From Exophiala sp. HKRS030 (Eukaryota > Ascomycota > Eurotiomycetes > Chaetothyriales > Herpotrichiellaceae), in the NCBI GenBank assembly GCA_023897205.1, contig JAHWDD010000002.1:992001-1056000 (forward strand): a stretch of DNA of 64,000 nucleotides. Reading direction: 5' to 3'. Under the pieces are notes generated by a model that worked only from the letters and a program-made list of their open reading frames with translations, did not search any database and was not told the DNA's origin. Of this stretch, positions 52,705 to 63,119 are shown piece after piece (the stretch's first letter is position 1; each line of letters begins with the position of its first letter). Made by a program: the position numbers and the translations under genes.

Positions 52705-54438
52705 CTAAAAGAGATCCCTGTGGGCAGCCTTGATCATATCAGCCGCCTTCTCTCCGATCATGTACACGGAATTCTGGATGCGGCAGTCAGGGATCACGGG
52801 AATGACAGAGGCGTCGGCGACTCGAAGGTTTTTGATGCCATGAACCTTGAGCTGCGGATCGACCACGCCCTGGTCGATGGCCTTGGACAGACGGTTGGTC
52901 CCACAGGGATGGAAGGCGGTCTGGCAGCGGTCCAAGACGGCTCTCTTCATATCCGTTGGCGAATCGAGGGGCATCTCCCACGGGTACTCGGCGACGACAA
53001 GGTCCTTGAAGCCGTCGCCCTTGGTGAGGACGTCGTAGGTGAATCGGATCCCCTCACGCATGGCGATGATGTCCAGGTCGTTGGCGAAGAAGTTTAGGTT
53101 GATGTTGGGCTGCACCAAGGGGTCGGCAGAGTTCAACGTCACCTCGCCTGGATCGGAGATGGGCCGAACGAGGTCGACGACAATGGTGATGTAGTTGCCG
53201 TGCTTGGGCACCGGGTAATGCCACTGGAACGCGCTGCCGAACATGCACACAAAGTCCAGTTCGAAATGCGGCTGTCCCTCGGGCGAAAAGGGGTCGCGTC
53301 CTCCGTTGGCCGCCTTGGCCCTCCTGTACTCTTCATCCTTTTCCAGGTAACTGTCAATGCGAGGGAACCCGACCAATTCGAGAAGACCGGACCCCATCGG
53401 GCCGGAATGGTTTTTCTTGTAGGCCGACGCGGTCGCGGCTTGCTTGGACCCCGGGCGGATGAGGTAGTCCTCCATGCCGTAGCCCTCCTTGACCTGCAGC
53501 ACGAAGGGGACGCCGGGATGGTCGACCAGGTTTTGGCCTACGTGGGGAGAGTCAACCACGACGGGGATGCCGTGCCTCTCGAGTTCATTGGCGGGACCAA
53601 TGCCAGAGATCATGAGAAGCTTGGGGCTTTCGAAAACTCCCTGGGAGAGGATGACCTCGCGGTCGGCGTAAAAGCTGAGCTCTCTTCCTGCCGGGTCAAT
53701 GACCGTCACGCCCTTGCAGGTCTTGCCGGCGTCTAGGAGAAGACGCTTCGAGTGGACTTCGGGCAGAATGGTGACATTGGGTTTGTTGCGCAGGAACAAA
53801 TAGCTTCCCGATCGGACACCCTTGTAGATGGTGTCGCAGCAGTGCGTGAGGCCATTCATCTCGCCGTCGTAAATGTTTTCGTTAACCTTCTCGCCCCTCG
53901 ACTTCCAAGCCTTGATCACAGCCTCGCGGAAAGGCTCCATCTCTTCGACGAGCTCCGCATGAGAGATCGGAATGGGGCCGCCGCCGCCGATCTTCTTGAG
54001 CTCGGGAAGATAGAGCTTGGGGTCATCATGGTAGGTGGCACTCTTCCGAAGGTAGGGCAGCAGATGGTCCCAAGTCCACTCCTTGCCTCCGTATTCTGCC
54101 CACCGATCGAAAGTTGGCTTACAGCCGGGAACCCAGGTGAAGTAATTGAGAGATGAACTGCCGCCCAAGGCTTTTCCACGAGTGTTGGGTTTCTCGATAC
54201 GTTCATAGTCATCACGCTTCACCATGGTGGTCTTGTAAGCCCAGTCGTGTTTGCTTCCTCGGAGGTCCATTGCCAAGGCAGGAGTGGTGATCTCGTCGAC
54301 CTCATGAGAGTTGCCGACGCCTGCCTCGACGACGAGGATGTTGACATTGGCGTTCTCTGCGAGACGCCCAGCGACTACGTTTCCAGCAGTGCCTCCCCCA
54401 ACGACGATGAAGTCGAAGTGGGCGCCGTCAGAGACCAT
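52705..54438 (-). CDS. GMC-family FAD oxidoreductase
   Basis: This single-exon frame of 577 aa belongs to the glucose-methanol-choline family of flavoproteins, which oxidise alcohols, often sugars, aryl alcohols or choline. Seen: FDFIVVGGGTAGNVVAGRLA at 8-27 (FAD fold), a GKALGGSSSLNYFTW block at about 88-102 (family signature 1), VILSQGVFESPKLLMISGIG near 265 (signature 2), and a HPCGT with His510 that serves as catalytic base. In the second catalytic position, normally Asn or His, I read Gln555 in DCRIQNSVYMIGEKAAD. Some members share Gln here, so it may work. No secretion signal is seen, so the enzyme is probably intracellular. The substrate is unknown. It converges on the RTA1 gene. Confidence 0.9.
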   Translation of the reverse strand: MVSDGAHFDFIVVGGGTAGNVVAGRLAENANVNILVVEAGVGNSHEVDEITTPALAMDLRGSKHDWAYKTTMVKRDDYERIEKPNTRGKALGGSSSLNYFTWVPGCKPTFDRWAEYGGKEWTWDHLLPYLRKSATYHDDPKLYLPELKKIGGGGPIPISHAELVEEMEPFREAVIKAWKSRGEKVNENIYDGEMNGLTHCCDTIYKGVRSGSYLFLRNKPNVTILPEVHSKRLLLDAGKTCKGVTVIDPAGRELSFYADREVILSQGVFESPKLLMISGIGPANELERHGIPVVVDSPHVGQNLVDHPGVPFVLQVKEGYGMEDYLIRPGSKQAATASAYKKNHSGPMGSGLLELVGFPRIDSYLEKDEEYRRAKAANGGRDPFSPEGQPHFELDFVCMFGSAFQWHYPVPKHGNYITIVVDLVRPISDPGEVTLNSADPLVQPNINLNFFANDLDIIAMREGIRFTYDVLTKGDGFKDLVVAEYPWEMPLDSPTDMKRAVLDRCQTAFHPCGTNRLSKAIDQGVVDPQLKVHGIKNLRVADASVIPVIPDCRIQNSVYMIGEKAADMIKAAHRDLF

Positions 54439-57400
54439 GGTTGAGGATTGTTTGAAAAATCTGAGATGTAACGTGTGAAGAGAAATGTCTCGAGTGAGTG
54501 ATTGGAGTCATCACCGGGACCAGAGCAAGACTCGGCGGTCTATAAATACTTCTCATGGTCCAGTCTTCTGGCATCTTGATTCTCCAGCCATTGTGTCGCG
54601 CGTGCACTTGGTTGGCAAAATCATTGGCTTCGGCCAGCTCGGAAGGAATGATTTCGTGTTGATTCGTATCCGCAGAGTCAAATCTGGCACTATTGATGCT
54701 GAGGGTGACAACTGACCAGCATCTCGCACGAGTCACAATTGCACGTAGTCGGAGCAAAAGAAAGTACCATTTCCGGCAAACTTGATGGTGATCCTGACGA
54801 TCCATCGTCCTCATAACTGCACATGAAAATTTCATTATTCATTCAGCCCCAAAATGGCTAACCAATCCAATTTAGAGCATGTTGTGTCTGAATTGATCAA
54901 AGCATCGCACTCCGGCGTGGAGACGAGAGGAGGTAGATCCAGAAGAACAGCACCAACGATGATTGAAAACGTCGGCTTACTGATCGACTAATGACTTTAA
55001 TGACTCCAGCTTGACTCTCTGGTATTAGCTTCCCGGCTGGGGCGTTGTCCCTTTCACCAGTTCCCCCATATCAGTGCGCACTGGTTCCACTGAACTCTCG
55101 TACGACCTCGCGCGAGAAACCCAGATGATGAATCGGTCACCGTAAGCTGAGACTGCATGCGTATAGCTTCATGTACAGTCGATGTTGGTGATGATCGTTA
55201 TCTTTAATCTTACGAGATAGAATGTTGGCGAAAGAGACTGAATCTCTCCCCTATTGTTCACACATGCTGTTATTGTCTGGCTCAATCGGGACTAGCGTCA
55301 TCAGCGCCATTACCTGCGCTCTCGCACTCACACTCGTGCGGCCCTAGAAGTCTTGTACATAGTCCATTGACTTGTTTGATCCCATCAAACGAGACCTGAT
55401 GGCTCCAAATCCTGATACCTTAATTGTCCTTTCCCCCGGTTCCGCACGAGAACCCGTGTCCATTGTCTTCTGCTGAGACTCTACCTACAGTACTCTACCT
55501 TGATCTACATATTACTGATCTTCCACTATAAACAGGCATAGAACCAAGGGTCAGAGCATGTTCATGATTCCACAAACCCGCTCAATGAGTCAGGACTCTA
55601 AACCTGGAGGATGTTCGTGAGTATTTCCGCAGAATCCGATTTGCTTCAAACCCTGTTCCTTGTTAACTTAATGAATATAGCAAATGGACTATCCATATTC
55701 GAACAATCAGGAACAAACGCTGACCTAACATGTGCTTACTCTACCCCACTAAAATTGTGGCCTCCACGAGCAGGACCTGTTGCAACAGGATACTAACTAC
55801 GCCATGACTGACCTCTTTGACTGCGCTCAATCACTTTTACAAATCAAGTCCCGCTACCCCCGCACAAACACGAGCTTTGCGCCTCCGTCTCCAGTCGAAG
55901 AAGTCGAAGGGTAGGACGCGAAGACGGTAGTGAGAGCAAACGCTGAGACAAGGTACGACGCTGATGACTGCAGAGAGTCCGGACGTCTGAGGCCGTCACT
56001 TCTCGCGGGTCAACTGAAACCAATGACACACGTACACTTTCACAAGTCTGGGAGGACTATGTTTTCGTACAATACTGCCTCTGTACACCGGAAAATAAGA
56101 TCCTTAGCATGCGATTATACCGCGGGCGCACCTTCTTAGGATGAGCTCGTCATTCTCACCTGGGGTAAAACCACACGGCCTCCCGAGCTTCGGCCAATGG
56201 CTTCTGGCCGTTGCGCTCCCTTCGTCGAATCCCTCGAGGTATACGAGCTCTCACAGAATTGGTGGCTTGACAACCTCATTCTACAAGTGCAACATGATGA
56301 ACAGCAGGAACATTGGTGACTCAATGTAATGAAAACCGTTAACAACGTCGTCACGACCTTTGCGCAACGTTGATCCTACAGTCCGGCGAACAGCATTGTA
56401 TGGCGCAATATCTCAGCGCTGCGTAAGTGGTAGAGGACCCGGGAGGATTGGATATCTTCCAGATGCAGACTGTCTCTGCGATTCGTTCTGTGCCTAACCA
56501 ACGTCATTCGAAGTTTGGCCACGAAAATGTTGATAGGCTAGACCTGGATAGCATCTACTGTAGGTGTAGCCGGAGTGGCCAAGGATCGGCCCAATCGCGG
56601 GAATATGCTAGCTTCGCACGAGAACTAGGTCGCCCCGTGCTCTGGCCTCGCGTCAGTTCCAGAGGGGGGAATACCCAGTCTTTCCTCCTGATTCGTCTAT
56701 ATCTTGAGGTTTAGTCTCGCGGCTTCACGCACAGGACAAAATACTAACCAAGCCGACACCCCCCTTGAAACGCGTTATTGGGCGAGGTTGAACACTTCGC
56801 TTAAAGAGCATTCGAACAGTCAATGGTGGGAATCGCACTTTTGTTCCGGCAATCATTGCTCCAAAACGTCAGGCTCCCGAACGAAAGTCCACGGCTTCCG
56901 AATGGTGGTTCTCTTCGGAGGGAATTGGTGTCAATGGTTTCGTTCGAATCGGTCTCGAACGTCGAGTAGATCATGGCTGTGCAGCACCACGGATGATATT
57001 TCCTCTCCTTGGATATCTTACCACAGGGAGAATGAGGCATTGGGCATTCTGGAGAATCTCCACTTCCATCGGACAATCGATGTTGCGGCTGTAGGCCGGG
57101 CCTCTCTTCCAAAGTCTGCATGCCCTTAGGCTTGCCTCTAGAAGGAGTGTAAGATGTCCTGACTCGGTATGCTATGAGTGAATAATCTTTCAACATACCT
57201 CAAAGATGACCTCCTCATGTGTTTCTTCCCGCTCTTCGCCCTTGGGCGAATTCCAAAAGTTGTGCTTATCGACGATCCTCGACCTCTTGAACCCTGGTCG
57301 TTGGTCCGCGCTCTGGTCACTTTCAGAAAAGAATGGAATCTGCGGAAAGTTTCAATAGTCCGTGTCGAATCCTTGGTGTTTTCAACGGCTTGTCCTGTGA

Positions 57401-57582
57401 GTCGCTGCTGCTCCAACGGCCGCCAAAGGTAAGCTAGGCCTAGATTGCATGTGAAAGGCAATGACGTTCGAAGGTATATCTACAGCTTCATCAATTGCAT
57501 TTCGAGGATATGGGAGCATCACCGTCTAGGTAAACTGTATACAGGCTTATTCAAGTTCTCCAAGCGAAAGAAAAGATTGAAG
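54439..57582. other. Gene-poor stretch, 3.1 kb
   Basis: This is the longest stretch with no confident gene. It contains the GMC promoter at the left and the bZIP promoter at the right. Between about 56400 and 57450 there are open frames on both strands of up to about 140 codons with no recognisable domain and no consistent splice model. No terminal repeats or transposase motif were seen. It may hold an unrecognised gene or decayed sequence. Confidence 0.4.
54541..54548 (-). promoter_or_regulatory. Candidate TATA element for the GMC oxidoreductase
   Basis: Read on the minus strand, TATTTATA (plus strand TATAAATA) lies about 103 bp upstream of the GMC start codon. Position and sequence are plausible for a TATA box, but the transcription start is unknown. 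Confidence 0.4.
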
Positions 57583-58363
57583 ATGGCTGATCTCCATTAT
57601 TCTCATATCGCTTCTGAAGAGATGGACTCTTCTTCTGTCTTGGCCGAATTCGAACTATATAACCGAGCCGGAATCTTTGATGAAGCTCCGTCTAACGTGA
57701 GTACTGCTTACTGCTCAGAGTAGTTCGTTATTTGTTGGACTTGTGACCTTGAGAAAGAACTCCTGGCTGACTCGTTGTACAGTACCTCTTCCAGAGGAAT
57801 CTCTCGTGGATTTATTCGGACATATGCGGCAACCCTGAAGGTTCTGTAGCGACACAAGAGTCGTACGGCTCTGGAGGAAATCGAGATCCCCCTACTGACG
57901 TTACCGTGGGAGGAAGAGATGAGGGACATGAGCATTCTGAACCCAGGAAGCAGGAGGAGGGTGACCCTAGCGAAAAGATACATGCTCTGCTTGCCCGACG
58001 TCGAAGTCAGAACAGAGACGCGTAAGTTTTTCCATATGTCGTTTTGGTTTGTTGAATGCTTTGCTTTGGGGTTGGCTCTCAATCTGAAAATCACACAGCC
58101 AGCGAGCCTATCGCCAACGCAAGATCCGTCGGATTGAGGAGCTTGAAAGGCAACTCGGTCAAGCGACAGAGAGGATCCACGAGTTGATGGCGGAGAATCA
58201 GGCTGCTGAAGTATCGTTACAGCGACTCGCAGCTCAGAATGCTCGATTGAAAAACATGAGTGAACAATGTTTTCGAAGCCATCTTGTACATAATCACCAG
58301 GGCGACGATCTCTGGGAGCCCGACCATTGTGTTGTCCGAGACAGGTCTCTCTGGAGAGGATAG
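57583..58363 (+). CDS. Small bZIP transcription factor (Yap/Pap1-like basic region)
   Basis: Three exons, 57583-57696, 57783-58021 and 58099-58363, with introns of 86 and 77 nt (GTGAGT...TACAG; GTAAGT...CACAG), give 205 aa. The basic region is split by the second intron and is restored by splicing: N115-x-x-A118-Q119-x-x-Y122-R123 within ARRRSQNRDAQRAYRQRK. It fits the fungal Yap/Pap1 pattern (NxxAQxxFR) with Tyr in place of Phe. A leucine-zipper helix follows (EELERQLGQATERIHELM, then a segment ending LQRLAAQNARLKN). The tail of about 35 residues is not the Cys-rich redox domain of Yap1. Residues 40-100 are acidic and polar. It is transcribed towards GCP5, ending 432 bp before it. The first ATG is supported by the open frame from there and by the splice phases. 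Confidence 0.8.
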
Positions 58364-58795
58364 TAATGTACCAATGCCCACGGGTGGATGGTATTGCTTC
58401 TGGAATTTTGGAGAGCTCTGCGATGTGTACCGTAGTCGTTTTTGAAATCCCAGCAATCCAGTCTCGACCGCCTGTGCATAGTGCAGTGCATACATTTATA
58501 ATGAAGAGCAATAGAAGAAAGTGAGTCGCGAGTAGATCGCCTTAAAAGCGGCAACTGTCGGACCAGTTCGACTATTGCTTGTCCCGCCAAGATCGCAGGC
58601 GACATCACGATTGGCTGAGCATCCATCCCTATTTACACGGTACCGTAATTCGGATTCCAGTCGCGTCTCTTCACGTCGACTCTTCTACTCCGTACTACAT
58701 GATCACTCAACGCCCAGTCCAGTATGCCCTCTTCCCAGACACCGTGGTGATCCTTCTATAATGCCAAGGGATTGTGGACTTGAAAGGCAGTTGTC
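58364..58795. other. Intergenic between the bZIP gene and GCP5
   Basis: This should hold the GCP5 promoter. It contains one TACTCCGTA (58686-58694) about 105 bp upstream of the GCP5 start codon. Confidence 0.5.
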
Positions 58796-61480
58796 ATGGC
58801 TTCTACGACCACCATGAACAACTGGATCGAGCAGCTCGCTGTCTCCCTTATTCCATCATCAGCTGATCCCGCCGACCAACGTAAACACAAAGAAACTTTT
58901 GCCAGGAGGATCAAGCACCATGGCCATGCCCGGACAAATCAATTTGCTGTCGCAGAGACGCTCACGGGACTTGAAGAGAAGTTTCAAGTTCTCAACCTGG
59001 ACGATCTGGCTCAGGCGTTATATACGCGACGACAGGAACTGGAAAAGTACCAACATCGCTGGATACCAGACGCTCTGGATCTTTTGCTACATTTATCCGA
59101 TAATCCCGCGAGATATAGTCGGGTCGAGAACCTTCCTGAGTTTCAATCCCAGTCGGAAAAAGCGGGTCCGTTGAGATGGGCCGATGTTGAAGTTGATGAT
59201 CCAATTGATCACCAGGACGACATATGGATGGTCCCCGAGTACAGCGACTTCAGCTCTGATGAGGACGAAGCTGTGATATCGAGCAATTCGACGTCCCCAG
59301 AGACTGTTTTTGAGAGACACAAGGGCGAATTTGATCGCGAGCATCTCTTCGACCACGGCGATGCTGCAGACGATGATTCTGCGCGTTCTAAGCTTGAGAA
59401 TTCACAATTCTGGCGCGATCAAAGCCAAGTCGTTGCTATCACCGAGAGACAAGCCATAAGGGAGACCCTCTTCATGTTTATCGGTCTCAAAACGTCCATC
59501 TTTAAAGTGTCTGACCGCGGGATCCGCGTGGACCCGAAGTATCAGATTGCCCATTTGGGCTCTGAGACATCAAGGGCGGTGTTGAGCGATGCTGGACTGA
59601 TCGGCTCAGAAATTGCATGGATACGCCGCTGGCTTTCGGCCGGGCAGGACTCGAACGTGATGCAGCTTTTGCGAAGCCGCATTCGGGACATTCTGGAATC
59701 GTTTGACTGTACGATATGTCAGATGCAAGATAATATCTTACACGAACGCTCCTCTAACGGCGTCCTCAGCCTACTTCAGGCTCTTCAAACCATCAAGCAG
59801 AGGGCTATCCCCTTAATTGACATCCTGAGAGTTCTGCCACGATTCGCTCACAATGATCCTGTCTCGGCTCTAAACGCTTTGCATGAGCAGATCGAACTTG
59901 CCAGCGCTTCTGGCGCAGCCCTCGCTTTGAGGACACTGACCCCTTTGTTCCTCTCGGCTCTGAAACTCTACTCCGTCCCAGTAGATACCTGGTTACTCAC
60001 GGGGAGGATTGAAGATACGAGCACATTCTTCATCAACAAAACCAGCAAGCCACGCAATGCAACCACTTTATGGCATGACTGGTTTGCACTATCCGATGAC
60101 GACAAGCACATGCCAGTCTTTCTTAGACCATTCGTCTCGCATATCTTCGCCGCCGGCAAAACTGCTGCTTTCCTGCAGCACTTACAACAAAAGTCGCTGG
60201 ACAATGGCAGTGGCTCCCTGGGTTTTCGTGGCGCGGTTACGGAAACAGCATATCTTCAAGAACACTCGGCGATACCATTGTTATCGGCCACTCTAGAGGC
60301 TGTCTTCAACAAGCACTTGACAAGCTTACTCGCGACATCCACCGCAGCTCTCAAGGACGTCCTCGAGTCGGCCTGCGGGCTCAACAAGCTCCTCGACGCC
60401 TTCGACTACCTCTATCTCGGCAAGGACGGGGTGATTTTGGACAGGATCGAAACCCGTCTGTTCGACCAGATCGACCGGTGCGTGGAGATGTGGAACGACC
60501 GCTTCCTCGTGGCCGACCTCGTGGCCGAGGCCTACCAAGCCACGCCGTGCGTCGACGCCGACAACATCTCCGTCACCTCGTCCTACACCTCGTCCCGGAG
60601 CATCGAAAGTCGTCGCCGCTCGGTCAAGATCCTCTCGTCGCTCACACTGTCGTACCACCTCCCTTGGCCGGTCGCCAACATCATCTCACCTGCCTCGATC
60701 ACGGCCTATCAACGGGTCGCCTTGACCCTCAGCCAGATCCGCAGGGCAAGGTTCATTCTCGAGCGCCGCGCCTATTTCTACGTCCAGAACGTCCCGCTGG
60801 GCACGGATCCGGGCGACCAGCCCTTCGCACGGGCGGTGTACATGGCGCTCGCACACTATGTCAACGTCCTTTATGCTCACTTGACGATGTGCGCAGTGGG
60901 CCCGATGACGCGGGACATGCGCGCTCGCCTCACGACGGGAACTAGTGTCGACGACATGATCGCCGCCCACGCCGCGTACGTGCGCGATCTGGAACTGGCT
61001 TGTCTGAGCGCCCCGCGCGTCAGGCCGCTTCGCGACGCCATGCTCGCGGTTCTGGATCTGTGTATTCGCTTCGCGGACGTCGTCAGTGCGCCGACTTCCA
61101 CGTCCTCGTCAGCATCTGGCCGGAGAGGGTCCGTCGACTTTGAAGCCAGCTCGTTCATTTCGGCGAGGAGTCATCGTCGGAGGCGTCGGCTAGGAGCGCG
61201 TAGGGGCGTCGAGTCCGCAGGTGAAGACGACGAGGATGATGTCGACGAAGAAGACGACTCGGGCATGGGTGAGGGTTATTCGACCTTCATTCTTGACGAG
61301 GCCAGTTCGGTGCGAAAGGAGATCCAGAGAATCAAGGACGTTTTTGAGAGGCATGTCACCTTTCTCCTCGCTGGCCTGAGGGGAGTCGCGAGGAGCGCTG
61401 GCGGAGTCGGTGACGGCTTGGAACTGCTCGCTGACAGCCTGGAGGGCGTTTTCCCAAAGAAACGAACCATGTTCTCCTAA
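58796..61480 (+). CDS. Gamma-tubulin complex component, GCP5 type
   Basis: This is a single open frame of 894 aa. Spc97/Spc98-family proteins (GCP2-6) form the gamma-tubulin ring complex that nucleates microtubules at spindle pole bodies and other sites. GCP5 is suggested by the start (NNWIEQLAVSLIP), the RWIPDALDLLLHLSDNPARY segment near residue 82, and an acidic linker near 150-180 (YSDFSSDEDEA). The N-terminal GRIP1 domain follows (about 210-560, with RQAIRETLFMFIGLKTSIF), then the C-terminal GRIP2 domain (about 595-890), which contains LSLSYHL-like LTLSYHLPWPVANIISPASI and QRVALTLSQIRRARFIL. A disordered basic/acidic insert interrupts the C-terminal domain at about 765-830. GC-rich third positions set in near 60330. 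Confidence 0.85.
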   Translation: MASTTTMNNWIEQLAVSLIPSSADPADQRKHKETFARRIKHHGHARTNQFAVAETLTGLEEKFQVLNLDDLAQALYTRRQELEKYQHRWIPDALDLLLHLSDNPARYSRVENLPEFQSQSEKAGPLRWADVEVDDPIDHQDDIWMVPEYSDFSSDEDEAVISSNSTSPETVFERHKGEFDREHLFDHGDAADDDSARSKLENSQFWRDQSQVVAITERQAIRETLFMFIGLKTSIFKVSDRGIRVDPKYQIAHLGSETSRAVLSDAGLIGSEIAWIRRWLSAGQDSNVMQLLRSRIRDILESFDCTICQMQDNILHERSSNGVLSLLQALQTIKQRAIPLIDILRVLPRFAHNDPVSALNALHEQIELASASGAALALRTLTPLFLSALKLYSVPVDTWLLTGRIEDTSTFFINKTSKPRNATTLWHDWFALSDDDKHMPVFLRPFVSHIFAAGKTAAFLQHLQQKSLDNGSGSLGFRGAVTETAYLQEHSAIPLLSATLEAVFNKHLTSLLATSTAALKDVLESACGLNKLLDAFDYLYLGKDGVILDRIETRLFDQIDRCVEMWNDRFLVADLVAEAYQATPCVDADNISVTSSYTSSRSIESRRRSVKILSSLTLSYHLPWPVANIISPASITAYQRVALTLSQIRRARFILERRAYFYVQNVPLGTDPGDQPFARAVYMALAHYVNVLYAHLTMCAVGPMTRDMRARLTTGTSVDDMIAAHAAYVRDLELACLSAPRVRPLRDAMLAVLDLCIRFADVVSAPTSTSSSASGRRGSVDFEASSFISARSHRRRRRLGARRGVESAGEDDEDDVDEEDDSGMGEGYSTFILDEASSVRKEIQRIKDVFERHVTFLLAGLRGVARSAGGVGDGLELLADSLEGVFPKKRTMFS

Positions 61481-61671
61481 CCCACATCACCAGCACTTGC
61501 ATACGGTACGAAAGTCGGGAGATAGGCACGAATGACCTTGGTTTTTGACATCGGGCGCGACCAACGCACAATGATACAATACGTCTTTTTCTGCCTCTGA
61601 TCTACTGTACGGGTATCATTTGACCTTTTTCTTGTTCTAACATCTACATTTTTTGCGATATGACATACGCC

Positions 61672-62661
61672 TCACGATGTCCTCTGCCACTTTGTTTCTT
61701 CGTTGCCATCGGCAGCCTCGCCATTGCCATTCGCCCCGTCCTCCTCCTGTCTCGGACGAACCGTCCCAGCACCAGGGCCGAGGTTCTCGCCTTCCGCTCC
61801 TTCCTCGACATCTTGTTGTTCTTCCTCATCGTCATCTTTGCCGATCCAATTGCCCTCCTCGTCAAAGAATTCGTGCATGTTCTCGGCAGTGATCCAACCT
61901 CCGCTACCTGGCATCGCGGGTGGCAGTCCACCGTCGCTCGCGCCGGGAAAGGCAAGGCCGGTCTGGAACAAATGGCTTTGGTATTGGTCTCCCTCCTCGT
62001 CACCGGGCTCCACGGGGTCTGGGTGCAAGTTGGAGCAATTTGAGAGCGCGTTGAACATGGCCGTGACCGGTGTCTGCAGAGGCTTGTCTTCGGTCGCAAT
62101 TGGGTCGGGATTGCTGTCGCCCGTGGTCTGTTCGGGAGGCCCAGAGGCGGTAGGGACTATGGTGATGGATATCGAGTCTGGTTCCTCGTCTGTCTCTTCG
62201 GACGAAGTGACCAGTTGCATATACACTCCTTGTGACGGCGCAGGCGCATCGGAGGACAGTTCCGAAGTGTCAGGTGCCGGGAGGGACTGTATCGCATGGA
62301 GGGAGATTGCAGGATATGGAATCGAGACGCCCGAGTTGGCAGACGCTGAGAACAGATAGAGCTTGTCCGACGCTACCCAGACATCGACGTTGTCTAGGAC
62401 CTTTTGAGATTGCGTCTCGTTGGTGTCTCCGTTGGTTTCCGTGCCATTGGAGTGTGATGCCGAAACAGACCGGGCCTTTGAGAGTAGAGGAGCGAAGGCA
62501 GGGAGGGACTCGACCTCATGTTGTAGAATCAGGATCTTGCTGCGATCGCTGTAATAGTGAAGAACCGGAGGACCAGAGTAAAACGAGGCTGGTGTGGTTG
62601 CTTGATGCTCGGCAAGTGGGGTGAAGGTCGAGGTTTTGGGCTGCTCTGTGAGTACTTCCAT
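61672..62661 (-). CDS. ICln/Lot5-like PH-fold protein
   Basis: This frame of 329 aa starts at ATG 62661; the frame is open upstream to an earlier ATG at 62817 (381 aa), but homologues begin near MEVL, so the shorter form is preferred. ICln proteins (the regulator of volume decrease family; Lot5 in yeast) have a PH-like fold, and the animal form is the methylosome subunit that chaperones Sm proteins for snRNP assembly. Seen: FTPLAEHQATTPASFYSGPP, then a strand pattern with VDVWVASDKLYLFSA and ISLHAIQSLP, a VYMQLV strand, and a long acidic, disordered C-terminal half with a conserved MFNALSNCSNLHP segment. The acidic end reads ENMHEFFDEEGNW then a poly-Glu run. It converges on GCP5, with 191 bp between the stops. 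Confidence 0.8.
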   Translation of the reverse strand: MEVLTEQPKTSTFTPLAEHQATTPASFYSGPPVLHYYSDRSKILILQHEVESLPAFAPLLSKARSVSASHSNGTETNGDTNETQSQKVLDNVDVWVASDKLYLFSASANSGVSIPYPAISLHAIQSLPAPDTSELSSDAPAPSQGVYMQLVTSSEETDEEPDSISITIVPTASGPPEQTTGDSNPDPIATEDKPLQTPVTAMFNALSNCSNLHPDPVEPGDEEGDQYQSHLFQTGLAFPGASDGGLPPAMPGSGGWITAENMHEFFDEEGNWIGKDDDEEEQQDVEEGAEGENLGPGAGTVRPRQEEDGANGNGEAADGNEETKWQRTS

Positions 62662-63119
62662 GACGGCAAGAGGATAGGTGTCTCGAGTTGTGATACGTTC
62701 AGAGTTCTGGTCCGATAGTGATGTGTCAACGTGTAGTTGTGCAACAAGTACTCGAGAAAAAGTTGAACGCGAGAAAGATGTTTCTGTTTCTGTCTCTTCT
62801 GCGCCTCCAGCATCCATTGACGAATTTTGGCGGAGAAAATCAGCCTCTTAGCGAATGAATTAGTGGCAAGCAATAAAGTTGCATTAGTGGCCGTTTTAGT
62901 GTCACTTAGTGACGATTATTTCGTTTAGGCCGCGCAATTCGAGGTCAACGGCGCAGTCGGCGTCGTTTCGATTCACATGGAGGTTGAAATGAATTGAAAT
63001 CGCAGTGGACAAGTTTGCTTCCTCCGTCCTACACATCTCATACACCACTATCGTTCCTTCCACCGACAATACACTGGACGTCAATGGCCTACGGATGATC
63101 CCGACCCTCTCTCAGCGCA
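62662..63119. promoter_or_regulatory. Divergent promoter region of ICln-like and mannosyltransferase genes
   Basis: This spacer of about 0.46 kb lies between two divergent start codons. It would be shortened to 302 bp if the upstream ATG of the ICln-like gene is used. No specific site was identified. Confidence 0.4.

Noticed and set aside
44335..54438. Secondary-metabolite cluster with a backbone enzyme
   Set aside because: No polyketide synthase, peptide synthetase, terpene synthase or prenyltransferase domain was found; only tailoring-type and regulatory genes are present.
54428..54835. Minus-strand frame of 135 codons just 5' of the GMC gene
   Set aside because: It overlaps the GMC promoter and start codon in another frame and contains a candidate TATA box; it looks like non-coding sequence.
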